35,564 bases of DNA from a virus (IMGVR_UViG_3300033146_004014:1-35564); one strand, 5' to 3'. Counted from the first letter of the stretch, positions 1 to 7,354 are shown. Notes: generated by a model not told the origin, from the sequence alone. Numbers and translations: made by a program.

Positions 1-110
1 ATTAAAGTTGAAGATGGTTTAAATAAAATACTTTCACTTAATTTATCTACCTGTGAATAGGTAAAAATAAATCCTAAAAATAATATTGCACTAAGAATAT
101 ATTTTTTCAT
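1..110 (-). CDS. Secreted protein, N-terminus only (probable host gene)
   Basis: The reading frame starts at the ATG complementary to 108-110 and runs off the left edge, so only about 36 residues are visible. The N-terminus has a lysine pair followed by a hydrophobic stretch ending in FTYSQ, a typical Sec signal peptide of flavobacterial secreted or outer-membrane proteins. The mature part begins near VDKLSES. It reads away from the prophage and lies outside the repressor and end-repeat region, so I take it as the flanking host gene. A phage-borne accessory gene cannot be excluded. The function cannot be told from this fragment. Confidence 0.6.
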   Translation of the reverse strand, partial: MKKYILSAILFLGFIFTYSQVDKLSESILFKPSSTL

Positions 111-162
111 AATACACGGCACATTACTAAATGTTAATAAAGAATAATATATAAAAAGGTCT

Positions 163-208
163 GAAAACCTTTTAAAATTGGGCGATTGCGACATTTTAAA
201 AGGTTTTC
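163..208. repeat. Perfect 15-bp inverted repeat with 16-nt loop
   Basis: GAAAACCTTTTAAAA at 163-177 is exactly complementary to TTTTAAAAGGTTTTC at 194-208. The loop (178-193) is unusually G-rich for this region. The core AAACCTTTTAAAA also recurs at 334-346. No T-tract follows on the plus strand, so it is not a standard terminator. It could be a bidirectional terminator, or a protein-binding site at the host/phage junction. Confidence 0.6.
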
Positions 209-212
209 TAAC

Positions 213-226
213 AAATAACTAAATGT
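213..226 (+). repeat. Candidate left terminal inverted repeat
   Basis: AAATAACTAAATGT is the exact reverse complement of 35407-35420 at the other end of the phage gene block. A related copy, ACTAAATGTT, lies at 126-135. Its place outside the repressor fits a Mu-type left end. No direct repeat that would serve as a target-site duplication is visible beside the two arms, so the exact end remains unproven. Confidence 0.4.
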
Positions 227-326
227 TCTTTAAATACCTATTATATACCATTTATATACCCAGTTAAATACAATTAAAGCCTTTTTAATAGCTTTTATAT
301 CTCTAATTAAGACAAATATACCAATT

Positions 327-369
327 AATGCTTAAACCTTTTAAAAACAAAGGCTTTTAAGCATTTTTT
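327..369 (+). terminator. Terminator-like hairpin
   Basis: AATGCTTAAA (327-336) pairs with TTTAAGCATT (356-365), and CCTTT (337-341) pairs with AAAGG (349-353), with a 2-nt bulge at 354-355. A short T-run follows (364-369). This has the form of a Rho-independent terminator on the plus strand. No plus-strand gene is seen upstream of it in the window. Confidence 0.4.
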
Positions 370-444
370 ATTTGTAATATATAGGCTGTTTTTAGCCTAA
401 ATATAGCAATTTCTTGAAATAGGTACGTTTGGGTTTTTAGGGTT

Positions 445-480
445 GGGGTTACAATAGGGGTTACAATAGGGGTTACACTT
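445..480. repeat. Three tandem 12-bp repeats
   Basis: GGGGTTACAATA occurs at 445-456 and 457-468 without change, and at 469-480 with the last bases altered (GGGGTTACACTT). The G-richness is striking in AT-rich surroundings. A looser inverted version of the same motif may be present in the 15-bp repeats at 500-567. These are candidate sites for transposase or an accessory protein at the left end. Confidence 0.6.
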
Positions 481-499
481 AGGTGTTGAGATGTAGTGC

Positions 500-567
500 T
501 ATAATTACCCTTTAAGGTGCAAAAAACAGGCTTTTTTGTACTAATTTAACGTTATAATTACCCTTTA
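500..567. repeat. 15-bp direct repeat, 53 bp apart
   Basis: TATAATTACCCTTTA is present identically at 500-514 and 553-567. The 53-bp offset is close to five helical turns, so the two sites would lie on the same DNA face. The reverse complement contains GGGTAATTATA, which loosely resembles the tandem 12-mers at 445-480. They are possible transposase end-binding sites, as Mu has several spaced sites at its left end. Confidence 0.5.
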
Positions 568-691
568 GTGTTTTAAACTATTTTATTAATATTATCTTTT
601 AAGCCAATGTTTATAAGGGTTTTTAGTGGTTTTAGATGTTTTTCGAAGTGAAAAAGTTATGTATGTGCATCACTTTTGTTACAATTTGTGC

Positions 692-1360
692 TTATTCGAG
701 CCGTATCACTCCCATAACAATAGATAAAGAATACACATCATCAATAGGGATATCAAATGGTCTGTATTTTTCATTATCAGAAACAAGTAATAAAAAACCT
801 TCTTTGTCTGATTTGTGAATTCTTTTAATCATTGCTCCTTGTGATGTATCTAAAACATAAACTTTATTCCATTGAAAAAAAGTATCTAAAGGTAGTTTTT
901 TACAACCCACAATATCACCACTATTATATTTAGGATACATACTGCTACCTTTTACACGTATCATAAAATCTACATTTAATTCATCAAACTCTGGTATAAT
1001 ATAGGTTTTAGTGTCGTAATCCATTACTTGCATAGAACCTGTACCAAAACCTGCCATAGCTTCTAACGGAATTAATGGTATTCCTATATTTTTATCATTA
1101 TATTCTTGCATTTTTTTTCTACGTGCGTCCGTTCTTGTATTTAATTCATCTCTAACTGTCTCAATCATTTTACCTTTTCCAGATATAAGCCATTTTAAAC
1201 TAATTTCAGGATAAACTTTTAGAATATTATGTATTTTATCACTACCAATAGAGCCATTATTTGTCAAAAAGCCATTAGAAAGGTTAGTTTTTTCACAAAA
1301 AGATTTAGCTGTAATTCCTTTAAATTCAACAAATTTTCGTAATTTTTCTTTTGAAGTCAT
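692..1360 (-). CDS. S24/LexA-like phage repressor
   Basis: This is the likely lysogeny repressor (analogue of Mu c). The N-terminal 60 residues form an XRE-type helix-turn-helix domain, with a possible recognition region around FCEKTNLSNGFL. The C-terminal half is an S24 peptidase domain: an Ala-Gly bond at 103-104 (LEAMAGFG) fits the self-cleavage site, Ser140 in KGSSMYP is the expected nucleophile and Lys179 in AMIKR the general base. Conservation of all three suggests RecA-stimulated cleavage and therefore induction by DNA damage, unlike the Clp-controlled repressor of Mu itself. It is transcribed away from the early operon, and the gap between them contains operator-like repeats (1374-1405). 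At 222 aa it has the normal size for this family. Confidence 0.92.
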   Translation of the reverse strand: MTSKEKLRKFVEFKGITAKSFCEKTNLSNGFLTNNGSIGSDKIHNILKVYPEISLKWLISGKGKMIETVRDELNTRTDARRKKMQEYNDKNIGIPLIPLEAMAGFGTGSMQVMDYDTKTYIIPEFDELNVDFMIRVKGSSMYPKYNSGDIVGCKKLPLDTFFQWNKVYVLDTSQGAMIKRIHKSDKEGFLLLVSDNEKYRPFDIPIDDVYSLSIVMGVIRLE

Positions 1361-1373
1361 ATTTATTGTAGAT

Positions 1374-1405
1374 TATTATGTATATAATAGAATATTATGT
1401 ATATA
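1374..1405. promoter_or_regulatory. Operator-like 13-bp direct repeats
   Basis: TATTATGTATATA occurs identically at 1374-1386 and 1393-1405, a period of 19 bp. The second copy overlaps the -7 box of the early promoter. The position between the divergent repressor and Ner-like genes is that of a lysis-lysogeny operator. Either protein could bind; the sequence does not say which. Confidence 0.6.
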
Positions 1406-1409
1406 TTTG
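1402..1409 (+). promoter_or_regulatory. Early promoter, -7 box
   Basis: TATATTTG matches the Bacteroidota -7 consensus TAnnTTTG exactly. No good TTTG -33 box lies about 19 bp upstream. Transcription would begin near 1415 and read into the small HTH gene and the transposition genes. The overlap with the second operator repeat indicates direct repression. Confidence 0.6.
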
Positions 1410-1436
1410 CAGTCTAACTTATACAAAACAAATGTA

Positions 1437-1622
1437 ATGCAAAAAAAGATAGTAGTACCAAAAGGATGGACAAAAATATTAGCAGATGAATTTGAATTAT
1501 CTCCTCAATCAGTAAGAATGGCACTTGCTTATGTGTTTAATTCTGAAAGGTCTGTAGCAATTAGAGAAAAAGTAAAAGAAATGTTTCAAGAGCAAATTGA
1601 ACTTATCGAAAATCAAAAATAA
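1437..1622 (+). CDS. Small HTH regulator, Ner/Cro position
   Basis: This 61-aa basic protein is the first gene of the early operon, where Mu has ner. It has helix-turn-helix character in the central segment (WTKILADEFELSPQSVRMAL), with the second helix rich in contact-type residues. I use the ATG at 1437. The frame extends upstream to a TTG at 1407, but that overlaps the promoter -7 box and cannot be the start. The likely role is to shut down the early or repressor promoter after induction, by binding the repeats at 1374-1405. That role is inferred from position and size. The transposase gene begins seven bases after its stop. Confidence 0.75.
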   Translation: MQKKIVVPKGWTKILADEFELSPQSVRMALAYVFNSERSVAIREKVKEMFQEQIELIENQK

Positions 1623-1628
1623 ATACCT

Positions 1629-3683
1629 ATGCCACATTTTTTCAATAACATATTAGTAGTAACAAAAGAGGAGCTTGTACCTATAATGACACCTACTTAT
1701 GAAGCTTTAAAAGTTAAATATTGGCGTGATAATAAAAGAGGTTATGGTTTAAAGGTTATCCAAAATGGTGGTAAAGGTAGAAAATTAAGGATTTCATTCG
1801 ATAGTCTACCTGCACACATTCAAGATGCAATTGGAGACCCAAGAAAACTAAATCACATTTTAGAACAATTCTACAGAACCGATTCCAAAGCAATAGACTT
1901 CTATTCTGAATTTCAATATCCTGATGGTAGTTATTTATTACCTGAAACCGAAGAGCAATACATAACCAATGCAAGTATGGTAATTGCTTTGCTTAAATTA
2001 AAAACTGCAAGAATTAATGAACGTGCATCTAAAGGTAATTTAAGTTCACGTGGAATTAATACAACACTCATAGCTGATGCAATTAGTTTTAATGCCATTC
2101 TTAATATGAAATATGGTGTAAAACATAATTTACCAACTTCACGAAGATTTACACCGATGTTGAAAGCTTTTATTGAAAGTGAATATATCTCATTAATAAA
2201 AGATGCAAACGGAAAAAGAAAAACCAACGCTATAAAGAAAACCGATGAAACGGATGCTTTATTAAACGCAATGTTTGTGAGCCAAAAATTCAAACCAAAT
2301 TCAACACAAATAGCTGACCAGTACGATGCTTTTATAAGTGGCTATTTAGATATAGTAAACGAAGATACTGGTGAAATTTACAATCCAAAAGATTTTAAAG
2401 AATTAAGCACAAATACTATTACTAATTTCCTTGCATCATGGGATAGCACAATGGGAACACATCCAATAAGAAACGGAAATCGTCAACAATTAACACAAAG
2501 ATTTAAGCCTTATCACTCATTACACCAGCCGAAATTTGCAAACTCAATAATATCAATTGATGATAGACAGCCACCTTTTGAATACGAAAAAGGAAAAAGA
2601 ATGTGGTTTTATAATGCAATTGATTTAGCAAGTGGTGCATTTGTATGTTGGGTTTATGGAAAAACCAAAGAAGGTATTATCCTTGATTTTTACAGACAAT
2701 TAGTGCGTAATTATCACGACTGGAATTTAAACCTACCAGCTGAATTAGAATGTGAAAGCTCATTAAATAGCTCATTTAAAAATACATTTTTAAAAGAAGG
2801 TGTAATGTTCGAACATGTAAGAATAGAAGCAAACAAAGCTCGTTCAAAAAGAATAGAAGCATACTTCAAGCCTTTAAGATACAATTTAGAAAAGGAAAGT
2901 ATGGGATGGATTCCACGTCCATTCGCTAAAAGCGAGCCAAACCAATTAAGCAATATTAAGAAAAAGATAATTCCATATACAACCTTAACCAAAGAGCGTA
3001 TTAATGATTTGGAAACGTGGAATAATATGGAGCATGCAAAAACTAAAGGCATTTCAAGGATTGATTACTTCTTTAAAAATCAAAATCCAAACGTAAAACC
3101 AACAAATTACAAACACTTACTTCCATTACTGGGTTATCACACAGAAACAAGCTGTAATGCAGGATTAATAAAACTACAAAGTAAAGAATGGCTTTTAGGT
3201 GATAAAGGTGAAATTTATACAGGTGAAAACTTGATAAGCTTAATGCAAAAAGTAGAAAGTAATGATATAGACATCTATTGGATGGATGATAATGAAGGAA
3301 GCGTATTTAAAGCGCTTGTTTTTATCAATGGAAGATACATCTGCGAAGCATTACCAAAACCAAGATATGCACGAGCAAAAATAGAACTTACTGATGCAGG
3401 TAGGCAAGCAAGGGAAATTATGAGTAGCTACGCTACTACCATAGATGCTTATATGAAAAACCAAAAGAATGCTATTGAAAAAGTAATGGTTACCGATAAC
3501 CGAAGTAAGCGATTGAATAACAACTTTAAAATTACAGGCTTATCATCTACTTATAGTGAAGTAGAACCAACAATCAAACAAGAACCAATAATCGAATTAG
3601 AGCCTATACAAGAAGAAGCTGAATACGAATACACACAAAAAGAAAACGAAGGTGATGATTGGAAATCAGCCTTTAGAATATAA
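1629..3683 (+). CDS. DDE transposase, MuA-like
   Basis: At 684 aa this is close to the size of MuA and carries out replicative and integrative transposition. The integrase core spans about residues 300-420: the first acidic site is ISIDDRQPPF (D311/D312), and the segment ANKARSKRIEAYF (E410) matches the third acidic site. The expected second Asp is not seen: the corresponding segment, AELECESSLN (residues 371-380), has Glu373 and Glu375 instead. The N-terminal region (1-250) should contain end-binding domains. The C-terminal tail (645-684) is very acidic and fits a contact surface for the MuB-like ATPase, although MuA's own tail is not so acidic. The gene lies directly after the small HTH gene and 18 bases before the AAA partner. 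Confidence 0.93.
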   Translation: MPHFFNNILVVTKEELVPIMTPTYEALKVKYWRDNKRGYGLKVIQNGGKGRKLRISFDSLPAHIQDAIGDPRKLNHILEQFYRTDSKAIDFYSEFQYPDGSYLLPETEEQYITNASMVIALLKLKTARINERASKGNLSSRGINTTLIADAISFNAILNMKYGVKHNLPTSRRFTPMLKAFIESEYISLIKDANGKRKTNAIKKTDETDALLNAMFVSQKFKPNSTQIADQYDAFISGYLDIVNEDTGEIYNPKDFKELSTNTITNFLASWDSTMGTHPIRNGNRQQLTQRFKPYHSLHQPKFANSIISIDDRQPPFEYEKGKRMWFYNAIDLASGAFVCWVYGKTKEGIILDFYRQLVRNYHDWNLNLPAELECESSLNSSFKNTFLKEGVMFEHVRIEANKARSKRIEAYFKPLRYNLEKESMGWIPRPFAKSEPNQLSNIKKKIIPYTTLTKERINDLETWNNMEHAKTKGISRIDYFFKNQNPNVKPTNYKHLLPLLGYHTETSCNAGLIKLQSKEWLLGDKGEIYTGENLISLMQKVESNDIDIYWMDDNEGSVFKALVFINGRYICEALPKPRYARAKIELTDAGRQAREIMSSYATTIDAYMKNQKNAIEKVMVTDNRSKRLNNNFKITGLSSTYSEVEPTIKQEPIIELEPIQEEAEYEYTQKENEGDDWKSAFRI

Positions 3684-3701
3684 ATTAATCTTTATAAAAT
3701 T

Positions 3702-4583
3702 ATGCAATTAACAACCCAATTTAAACAAAAAGTAGTAAAAGCAATTTTAGAAGCTCGTAAGAATTATAGTGGAGCTGATGTTAAATTCGCACAATCATTA
3801 GGCATAAACAATTCCGTTTATAGCCGACTTAAAAAAGGTGAAACGGATAAACTTTTAGCTGAATCGGCTTGGTTGAATTTAGCACGAACATATAATGTAA
3901 CAACTAAGTCCAGCAATTGGAATATTACAAGAACCAAAGTATATGTAGAGATTGAAAGTAATATCAATTACTGCAAAAAACATAGTAAATCAATGATTTT
4001 GATTGATAGCTGTGGTATTGGTAAATCATTATGTTCTAAACACGTAATCAGTAAATTACAAGATGCTTTTTATGTCGATTGTTCTCAAGGTAAAACAAGA
4101 CAACAATTTATACGCTTGATTGCAAGAACTATCGGTATTGATAGCACAGGAAGATATGTTGATGTTAAAAACAACTTAAAATATGCTTTAAACAACATTT
4201 TAATCAAACCAATTATCGTTTTAGATGATGCTGGATATTTAGATTATCCATCCTTTTTAGAAATTCAAGAATTATGGAACGGAACAGAAGATACTACAGG
4301 TTGGTATATGATAGGTGATGAAAGTTTGCAATACAAAATAAACAAAGGTATTGAACGTAAAAAGATAGGTTACAAAGCCATTTTCAGCCGTTTTTTAGAT
4401 GATTTTATACACATTACACCTGTAGGAATAGATAATAAAAAAGCCTTTTTAAGAGATTTAATTGGATCAGTTGCAATGGCTAATTTAAAAGATAAATCAA
4501 AGGTAAATAATGCAATTAAAAAGTGTATGGGTAAGGAAACAACACTTAGATATCTTAAAAACCTAATACAAGTAAATCAGTAA
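3702..4583 (+). CDS. AAA ATPase, MuB-like transposition protein
   Basis: This 293-aa protein has an N-terminal helix-turn-helix segment (residues 5-50, including KFAQSLGINNSVYSRLKKGE), then an AAA domain. The Walker A motif is DSCGIGKS (102-109), with Asp in place of the usual first glycine, and the Walker B motif is IIVLDDAG (171-178). The HTH plus AAA arrangement and the position after the transposase match MuB, which binds target DNA in an ATP-dependent way, stimulates the transposase and gives target immunity. The following gene is a second P-loop ATPase starting three bases after its stop. Confidence 0.9.
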   Translation: MQLTTQFKQKVVKAILEARKNYSGADVKFAQSLGINNSVYSRLKKGETDKLLAESAWLNLARTYNVTTKSSNWNITRTKVYVEIESNINYCKKHSKSMILIDSCGIGKSLCSKHVISKLQDAFYVDCSQGKTRQQFIRLIARTIGIDSTGRYVDVKNNLKYALNNILIKPIIVLDDAGYLDYPSFLEIQELWNGTEDTTGWYMIGDESLQYKINKGIERKKIGYKAIFSRFLDDFIHITPVGIDNKKAFLRDLIGSVAMANLKDKSKVNNAIKKCMGKETTLRYLKNLIQVNQ

Positions 4584-4586
4584 TTA

Positions 4587-5216
4587 ATGGCAAGAAGTTT
4601 AACAATTAAGAACCTGTATGATAAGAAGTTTAAAACCTTTGAATTTGATGGAGTTTGGTTAGATACAATGGGTACACCTGAAGTAAACGGAGCTTGGTTA
4701 GTTTATGGAGCTGAAAAGAATGGCAAAACGTGGTTCTCTTTAACAATGGCTGAATATCTAAGCAAGTTTGCTAAAACACTTTATATAAGTGCTGAAGAAG
4801 GTACAGGAATGACATTTGTAGATGCGTGCAAAAGAGCAAAGATAAATTTAAAAAGTAAATCATTGCGATTTTTAGAGTACACACCAATTGATGAATTGGA
4901 TGAACGAATGAGTAAAAAACGCTCTGAAAAAATAATCATCATAGACAATATTACCATTTATGCCGATGAATTAAAAAACGGAGTGGTACGTAAATTATTA
5001 CGAAAACATAAAGATAAGCTAATCATATTTATAGCACACGAAGAGAGAAACGAACCTTATACAGCTACAGCAAAATTAGTACGAAAGCTGGCAAAGATAA
5101 TAATACGAGTGCAAGGCTTAGCCTGTTTTGTTTCAGGCAGATGTAAAGGTGGCACTTTAATGATTGATGAAAACAAAGCGATGCTCTATCATGGCACACA
5201 AATAGCAAAGAAATGA
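4587..5216 (+). CDS. RecA-fold P-loop ATPase
   Basis: The protein (209 aa) has a Walker A motif GAEKNGKT (41-48) and a Walker B strand EKIIIIDN (114-121), with a RecA/RadA-like layout (AAA_24/AAA_25 type). After Walker A comes a typical strand TLYISAEEG, in which the glutamates may activate water. Such proteins occur in phage replication regions. Here it probably helps transposition or replication, since it is wedged between the MuB-like gene and the early accessory genes. The stop codon overlaps the next start in an ATGA arrangement (5213-5216), so translation is probably coupled. The exact role is unknown. Confidence 0.75.
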   Translation: MARSLTIKNLYDKKFKTFEFDGVWLDTMGTPEVNGAWLVYGAEKNGKTWFSLTMAEYLSKFAKTLYISAEEGTGMTFVDACKRAKINLKSKSLRFLEYTPIDELDERMSKKRSEKIIIIDNITIYADELKNGVVRKLLRKHKDKLIIFIAHEERNEPYTATAKLVRKLAKIIIRVQGLACFVSGRCKGGTLMIDENKAMLYHGTQIAKK

Positions 5217-5578
5217 AAAGACAGATACACACATTATTACAATATCCTAAAGAGCAATATGACATGTTTGTATTTAGTAATTATTTTTTTTGGTGTCAAG
5301 ATTATTCATTAAACACAAAACATCATCAACTATTAATTACCAATCAAAAATTATATAGTTGGTTTATGCGTCAGTATCAAAAAAATGAAAAGCGTTTTTT
5401 AGACTACATAAAGGACTATAAAGATACAGCCAACATGACTGATGAATTAAGAGATTTATACGATAAAATAACTGTAGAAACAAACTTCTACCCAAAAGCA
5501 TTATTAAATGAAATCAGTAAACGAGCAAAAAAAGGAGTTAGAATTACAGATAAGCAATTTCAAAGCAATCTTAACTAA
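5213..5578 (+). CDS. Early hypothetical protein, 121 aa
   Basis: I do not recognise this family. The protein is basic and rich in Tyr and aromatic residues, predicted largely helical, with no signal peptide or membrane segment. It starts inside the stop of the ATPase gene (ATGA overlap) and its 3' end overlaps a 49-aa frame that starts at 5508, so three genes in a row are translationally linked. The coupling suggests it works with the transposition/replication proteins upstream, but nothing in the sequence gives a function. Confidence 0.65.
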   Translation: MKRQIHTLLQYPKEQYDMFVFSNYFFWCQDYSLNTKHHQLLITNQKLYSWFMRQYQKNEKRFLDYIKDYKDTANMTDELRDLYDKITVETNFYPKALLNEISKRAKKGVRITDKQFQSNLN

Positions 5579-5657
5579 TCCAACAATAAATTCAGAAACA
5601 AGAATTTTAGTATTAAAAGATATTAGACAACTACAAAACCAACTACAGCAATTATGA
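5508..5657 (+). CDS. Small coiled-coil-like protein, 49 aa
   Basis: This frame begins with ATG at 5508, overlaps the end of the previous gene by 71 bases in another frame, and ends with TGA at 5655-5657, which overlaps the next ATG (5654) in an ATGA arrangement. The product is rich in Leu, Gln, Glu and Lys with a heptad-like pattern (LKDIRQLQNQLQQL at the C-terminus), so a short coiled coil is likely. The gene explains the otherwise empty gap between 5578 and 5654. The function is unknown. Confidence 0.6.
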   Translation: MKSVNEQKKELELQISNFKAILTNPTINSETRILVLKDIRQLQNQLQQL

Positions 5658-5917
5658 AAATATTTATCACGAGAGAAAGTATGATTGAAAGAATAGAACT
5701 ACTAAGAAAATCAATAGCTTATAGTAGAGATACACAAAAAATAATGTCGATTGAAGAAGGTATTATGTGTCATCAAGAAATAGCATCGTGGTTTGGTGTA
5801 ATGGATTATAGAACCAAATATCCAAGATATGTGGTTACTGATGAAATTGAAACCAAAATAAAGCAAATTCAAGTAAAAATAAAAGAAACAAACTGGGTAA
5901 AACCTGAAATATTTTAA
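5654..5917 (+). CDS. Early hypothetical protein, 87 aa
   Basis: This is a small soluble protein with no recognised domain. It has a helical N-terminal half (ERIELLRKSIAYSRD) and a Lys/Glu-rich C-terminal helix (ETKIKQIQVKIKE). Its start overlaps the stop of the 49-aa gene, which supports the ATG at 5654. It is followed 18 bases later by the DUF3164 gene, a transposable-phage marker, so it belongs to the core early block. No function can be assigned. Confidence 0.6.
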   Translation: MKIFITRESMIERIELLRKSIAYSRDTQKIMSIEEGIMCHQEIASWFGVMDYRTKYPRYVVTDEIETKIKQIQVKIKETNWVKPEIF

Positions 5918-5935
5918 CATTAAAAATCAATAATT

Positions 5936-6565
5936 ATGACAATCACTCAAAAATCAAAAGACAGCATTTGGAACGATGAAACTGGAATACCAATTCCTTA
6001 CAATCGAACCACTAAATCAGAACGTCAAATGGAACGTTACAGCGCAACTATTTTACGAAAAGCAATATCAGTTAATAAATCACTTATTGATTTTAAAGAG
6101 CTAATTCGCAAACTATCTCAAGATGCATATGATACTTTTATGCTTGAAAAAGAAGTAAAAAAAGAAACAAAAGGAAATTTCACATGGTTCAATTTTAACC
6201 GAACTATAAAAATTGAAGTTAGTGTAAACGAACCAATATCTTTTGATGATTTAACAATTACAGCTGCAAAAGCTAAATTTGATGAATTTTTAGAAAAAAA
6301 CATTACTACATCTAATGAGTTTGTAAAAACAATGATTTTAGACGCATTTCAAACCTCACGAGGTCATAAGTTAGATGTAAAAAGAGTAATGGGTTTAACA
6401 CGTCATAAAGCTAAAATTAACAAGCCTTTGTTTACTGAAGCAGTTGAATTGATAGAGCAAGCAATCCGTAGACCAAAAACCAAAACTTATTTTAGAGTTT
6501 GGTTAAAAGATAGCTCTGGTGAGTATCAAAATATTGATTTAAACCTTTCAAGTATTAAATCATGA
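5936..6565 (+). CDS. DUF3164 family protein
   Basis: This 209-aa protein has the hallmarks of DUF3164, a family found in the early regions of Mu-like phages. It has an N-terminal SIWNDETGIPIPYNR segment, a long helical middle, and a C-terminal half with FVKTMILDAFQTSRGHKLDVKR followed by a region ending in LIEQAIRRPKTKTYFRVW. The family has no established biochemical role as far as I know. Its presence close to the transposition genes is another marker of a transposable phage. The next gene overlaps its last four bases (ATGA). Confidence 0.8.
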   Translation: MTITQKSKDSIWNDETGIPIPYNRTTKSERQMERYSATILRKAISVNKSLIDFKELIRKLSQDAYDTFMLEKEVKKETKGNFTWFNFNRTIKIEVSVNEPISFDDLTITAAKAKFDEFLEKNITTSNEFVKTMILDAFQTSRGHKLDVKRVMGLTRHKAKINKPLFTEAVELIEQAIRRPKTKTYFRVWLKDSSGEYQNIDLNLSSIKS

Positions 6566-6765
6566 AAGTAGTAATTAAACCACAATCAGAAACTCAAATT
6601 TTAGTAGGTAAAGATGAAAAATTAATAATTCTTGATGATACTTTCGGATGGACTTCTGTTACAAATGACTTAACAGTAAACGAAATAAGAGCCTCACAAA
6701 TGTATATTAAAGAGGTTATAGATATGAACATCCAACCATTACCAACTAAACAATACGAAATTTAA
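6562..6765 (+). CDS. Early hypothetical protein, 67 aa
   Basis: The ATG overlaps the stop of the DUF3164 gene (ATGA at 6562-6565), so the two are probably translated together. The sequence alternates short beta-like stretches (KVVIKPQSETQILV, KLIILDDTFGW) and looks like a small soluble beta-rich domain. No family is recognised. The tight coupling suggests a shared role with DUF3164. Confidence 0.6.
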   Translation: MKVVIKPQSETQILVGKDEKLIILDDTFGWTSVTNDLTVNEIRASQMYIKEVIDMNIQPLPTKQYEI

Positions 6766-6776
6766 AACCAATTATC

Positions 6777-6965
6777 ATGACAATAATAGTAATCACTTTA
6801 ATAGTATATTTTTTAATAAATGCATTCTTTGCTGGTATCTCATGGGAAAACCGAAGCCATATAAAAACAACCTTGTTTATGGCGTTTCTTGGAACACCTG
6901 TATTTGTAATTATCAGCTTGAGTAGCCTTATACAAATCTTAGATAAAAAATGGAAAAATGAGTAA
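6777..6965 (+). CDS. Small membrane protein, 62 aa
   Basis: Two hydrophobic segments are visible: residues 2-20 (IIVITLIVYFLINAFFAGI) and about 32-52 (LFMAFLGTPVFVIISLSSL). They are joined by a short charged loop and end in a lysine-rich tail. It overlaps the next membrane gene by eight bases, so the two may form a pair. Small double-membrane-segment proteins in early phage operons sometimes act in exclusion of other phages or in lysis timing, but no specific evidence is available here. Confidence 0.6.
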   Translation: MTIIVITLIVYFLINAFFAGISWENRSHIKTTLFMAFLGTPVFVIISLSSLIQILDKKWKNE

Positions 6966-7080
6966 AATACAAATATACATCGCAGTTGCAGAATTCATAA
7001 TCTATATAGGTTTACTAATTTTTGCCTTTTGGATAGGTAGAGAATATGACCAGCTTCGTAATTTTAAAAATAACACCTAA
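6958..7080 (+). CDS. Small single-span membrane protein, 40 aa
   Basis: ATG at 6958 lies inside the end of the previous gene, and the frame closes with TAA at 7078-7080. One hydrophobic segment spans residues 6-26 (YIAVAEFIIYIGLLIFAFWIG), followed by a charged tail REYDQLRNFKNN. The size and the overlap with an upstream membrane protein suggest a two-gene membrane unit. No family is recognised. Confidence 0.5.
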   Translation: MSKIQIYIAVAEFIIYIGLLIFAFWIGREYDQLRNFKNNT

Positions 7081-7091
7081 AAAACAACGTC

Positions 7092-7352
7092 ATGGCTAAC
7101 GATACACCAACAGCATTTTATAAATATGCTTTTTTTGACAATAACAATAAACAGCATAAATACATCCTTTCATTAGCTCAGCAAATAGGTTGGGAAATGG
7201 AACACCCAAAAACTGGCTATATGATAGCTGACCTTGAACTTTTAGGAAGATTTATAGCAAATAGTACTCAAGCTAAAACACCTTTAAAGCAACAAACTAA
7301 AACAGAATTACAAAAAACCATATTTGCTTTAGAGCAAGTCTTAACTAAATAG
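7092..7352 (+). CDS. Early hypothetical protein, 86 aa
   Basis: The protein is soluble and probably helical. The segment KYILSLAQQIGWEM followed by DLELLGRFI and a Lys/Thr-rich stretch ending in ELQKTIFALEQVL resembles short proteins common in Bacteroidota prophages, where I know no assigned function. Its starting tract looks loosely like the GemA family (LAQQIGW), but the match is too weak to name. The next gene starts three bases after its stop. Confidence 0.6.
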   Translation: MANDTPTAFYKYAFFDNNNKQHKYILSLAQQIGWEMEHPKTGYMIADLELLGRFIANSTQAKTPLKQQTKTELQKTIFALEQVLTK

Positions 7353-7354
7353 CG

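Larger units (their letters stand above)
111..691. other. Non-coding left-end region of the prophage
   Basis: No convincing gene is present in these 580 bases; the short frame over 636-818 overlaps the repressor in antisense. The region holds a perfect 15-bp inverted repeat (163-208), a candidate terminal repeat (213-226), a terminator-like hairpin (327-369), a small hairpin TAGGCT/AGCCTA (382-399), three tandem 12-mers (445-480) and a 15-bp direct repeat (500-514 and 553-567). By position between the host flank and the repressor it corresponds to the Mu left end, where transposase-binding sites lie. That role is inferred. Confidence 0.5.

Noticed and set aside
208-225. Target-site duplication next to the 14-bp terminal repeats
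   Set aside because: The bases outside the left arm (CTAAC) and right arm (CAAAT) differ, and shifting the ends by a few bases gives no matching 5-mers.
636-818. Small plus-strand frame over the repressor end
   Set aside because: It is antisense to the S24 domain and has no independent support.
1407-1436. TTG start for the small HTH gene
   Set aside because: It overlaps the TATATTTG promoter box; ATG 1437 gives a normal protein start.
1756-3052. Minus-strand frames within the transposase gene
   Set aside because: They are antisense frames of a strongly conserved gene, without domains or promoters.
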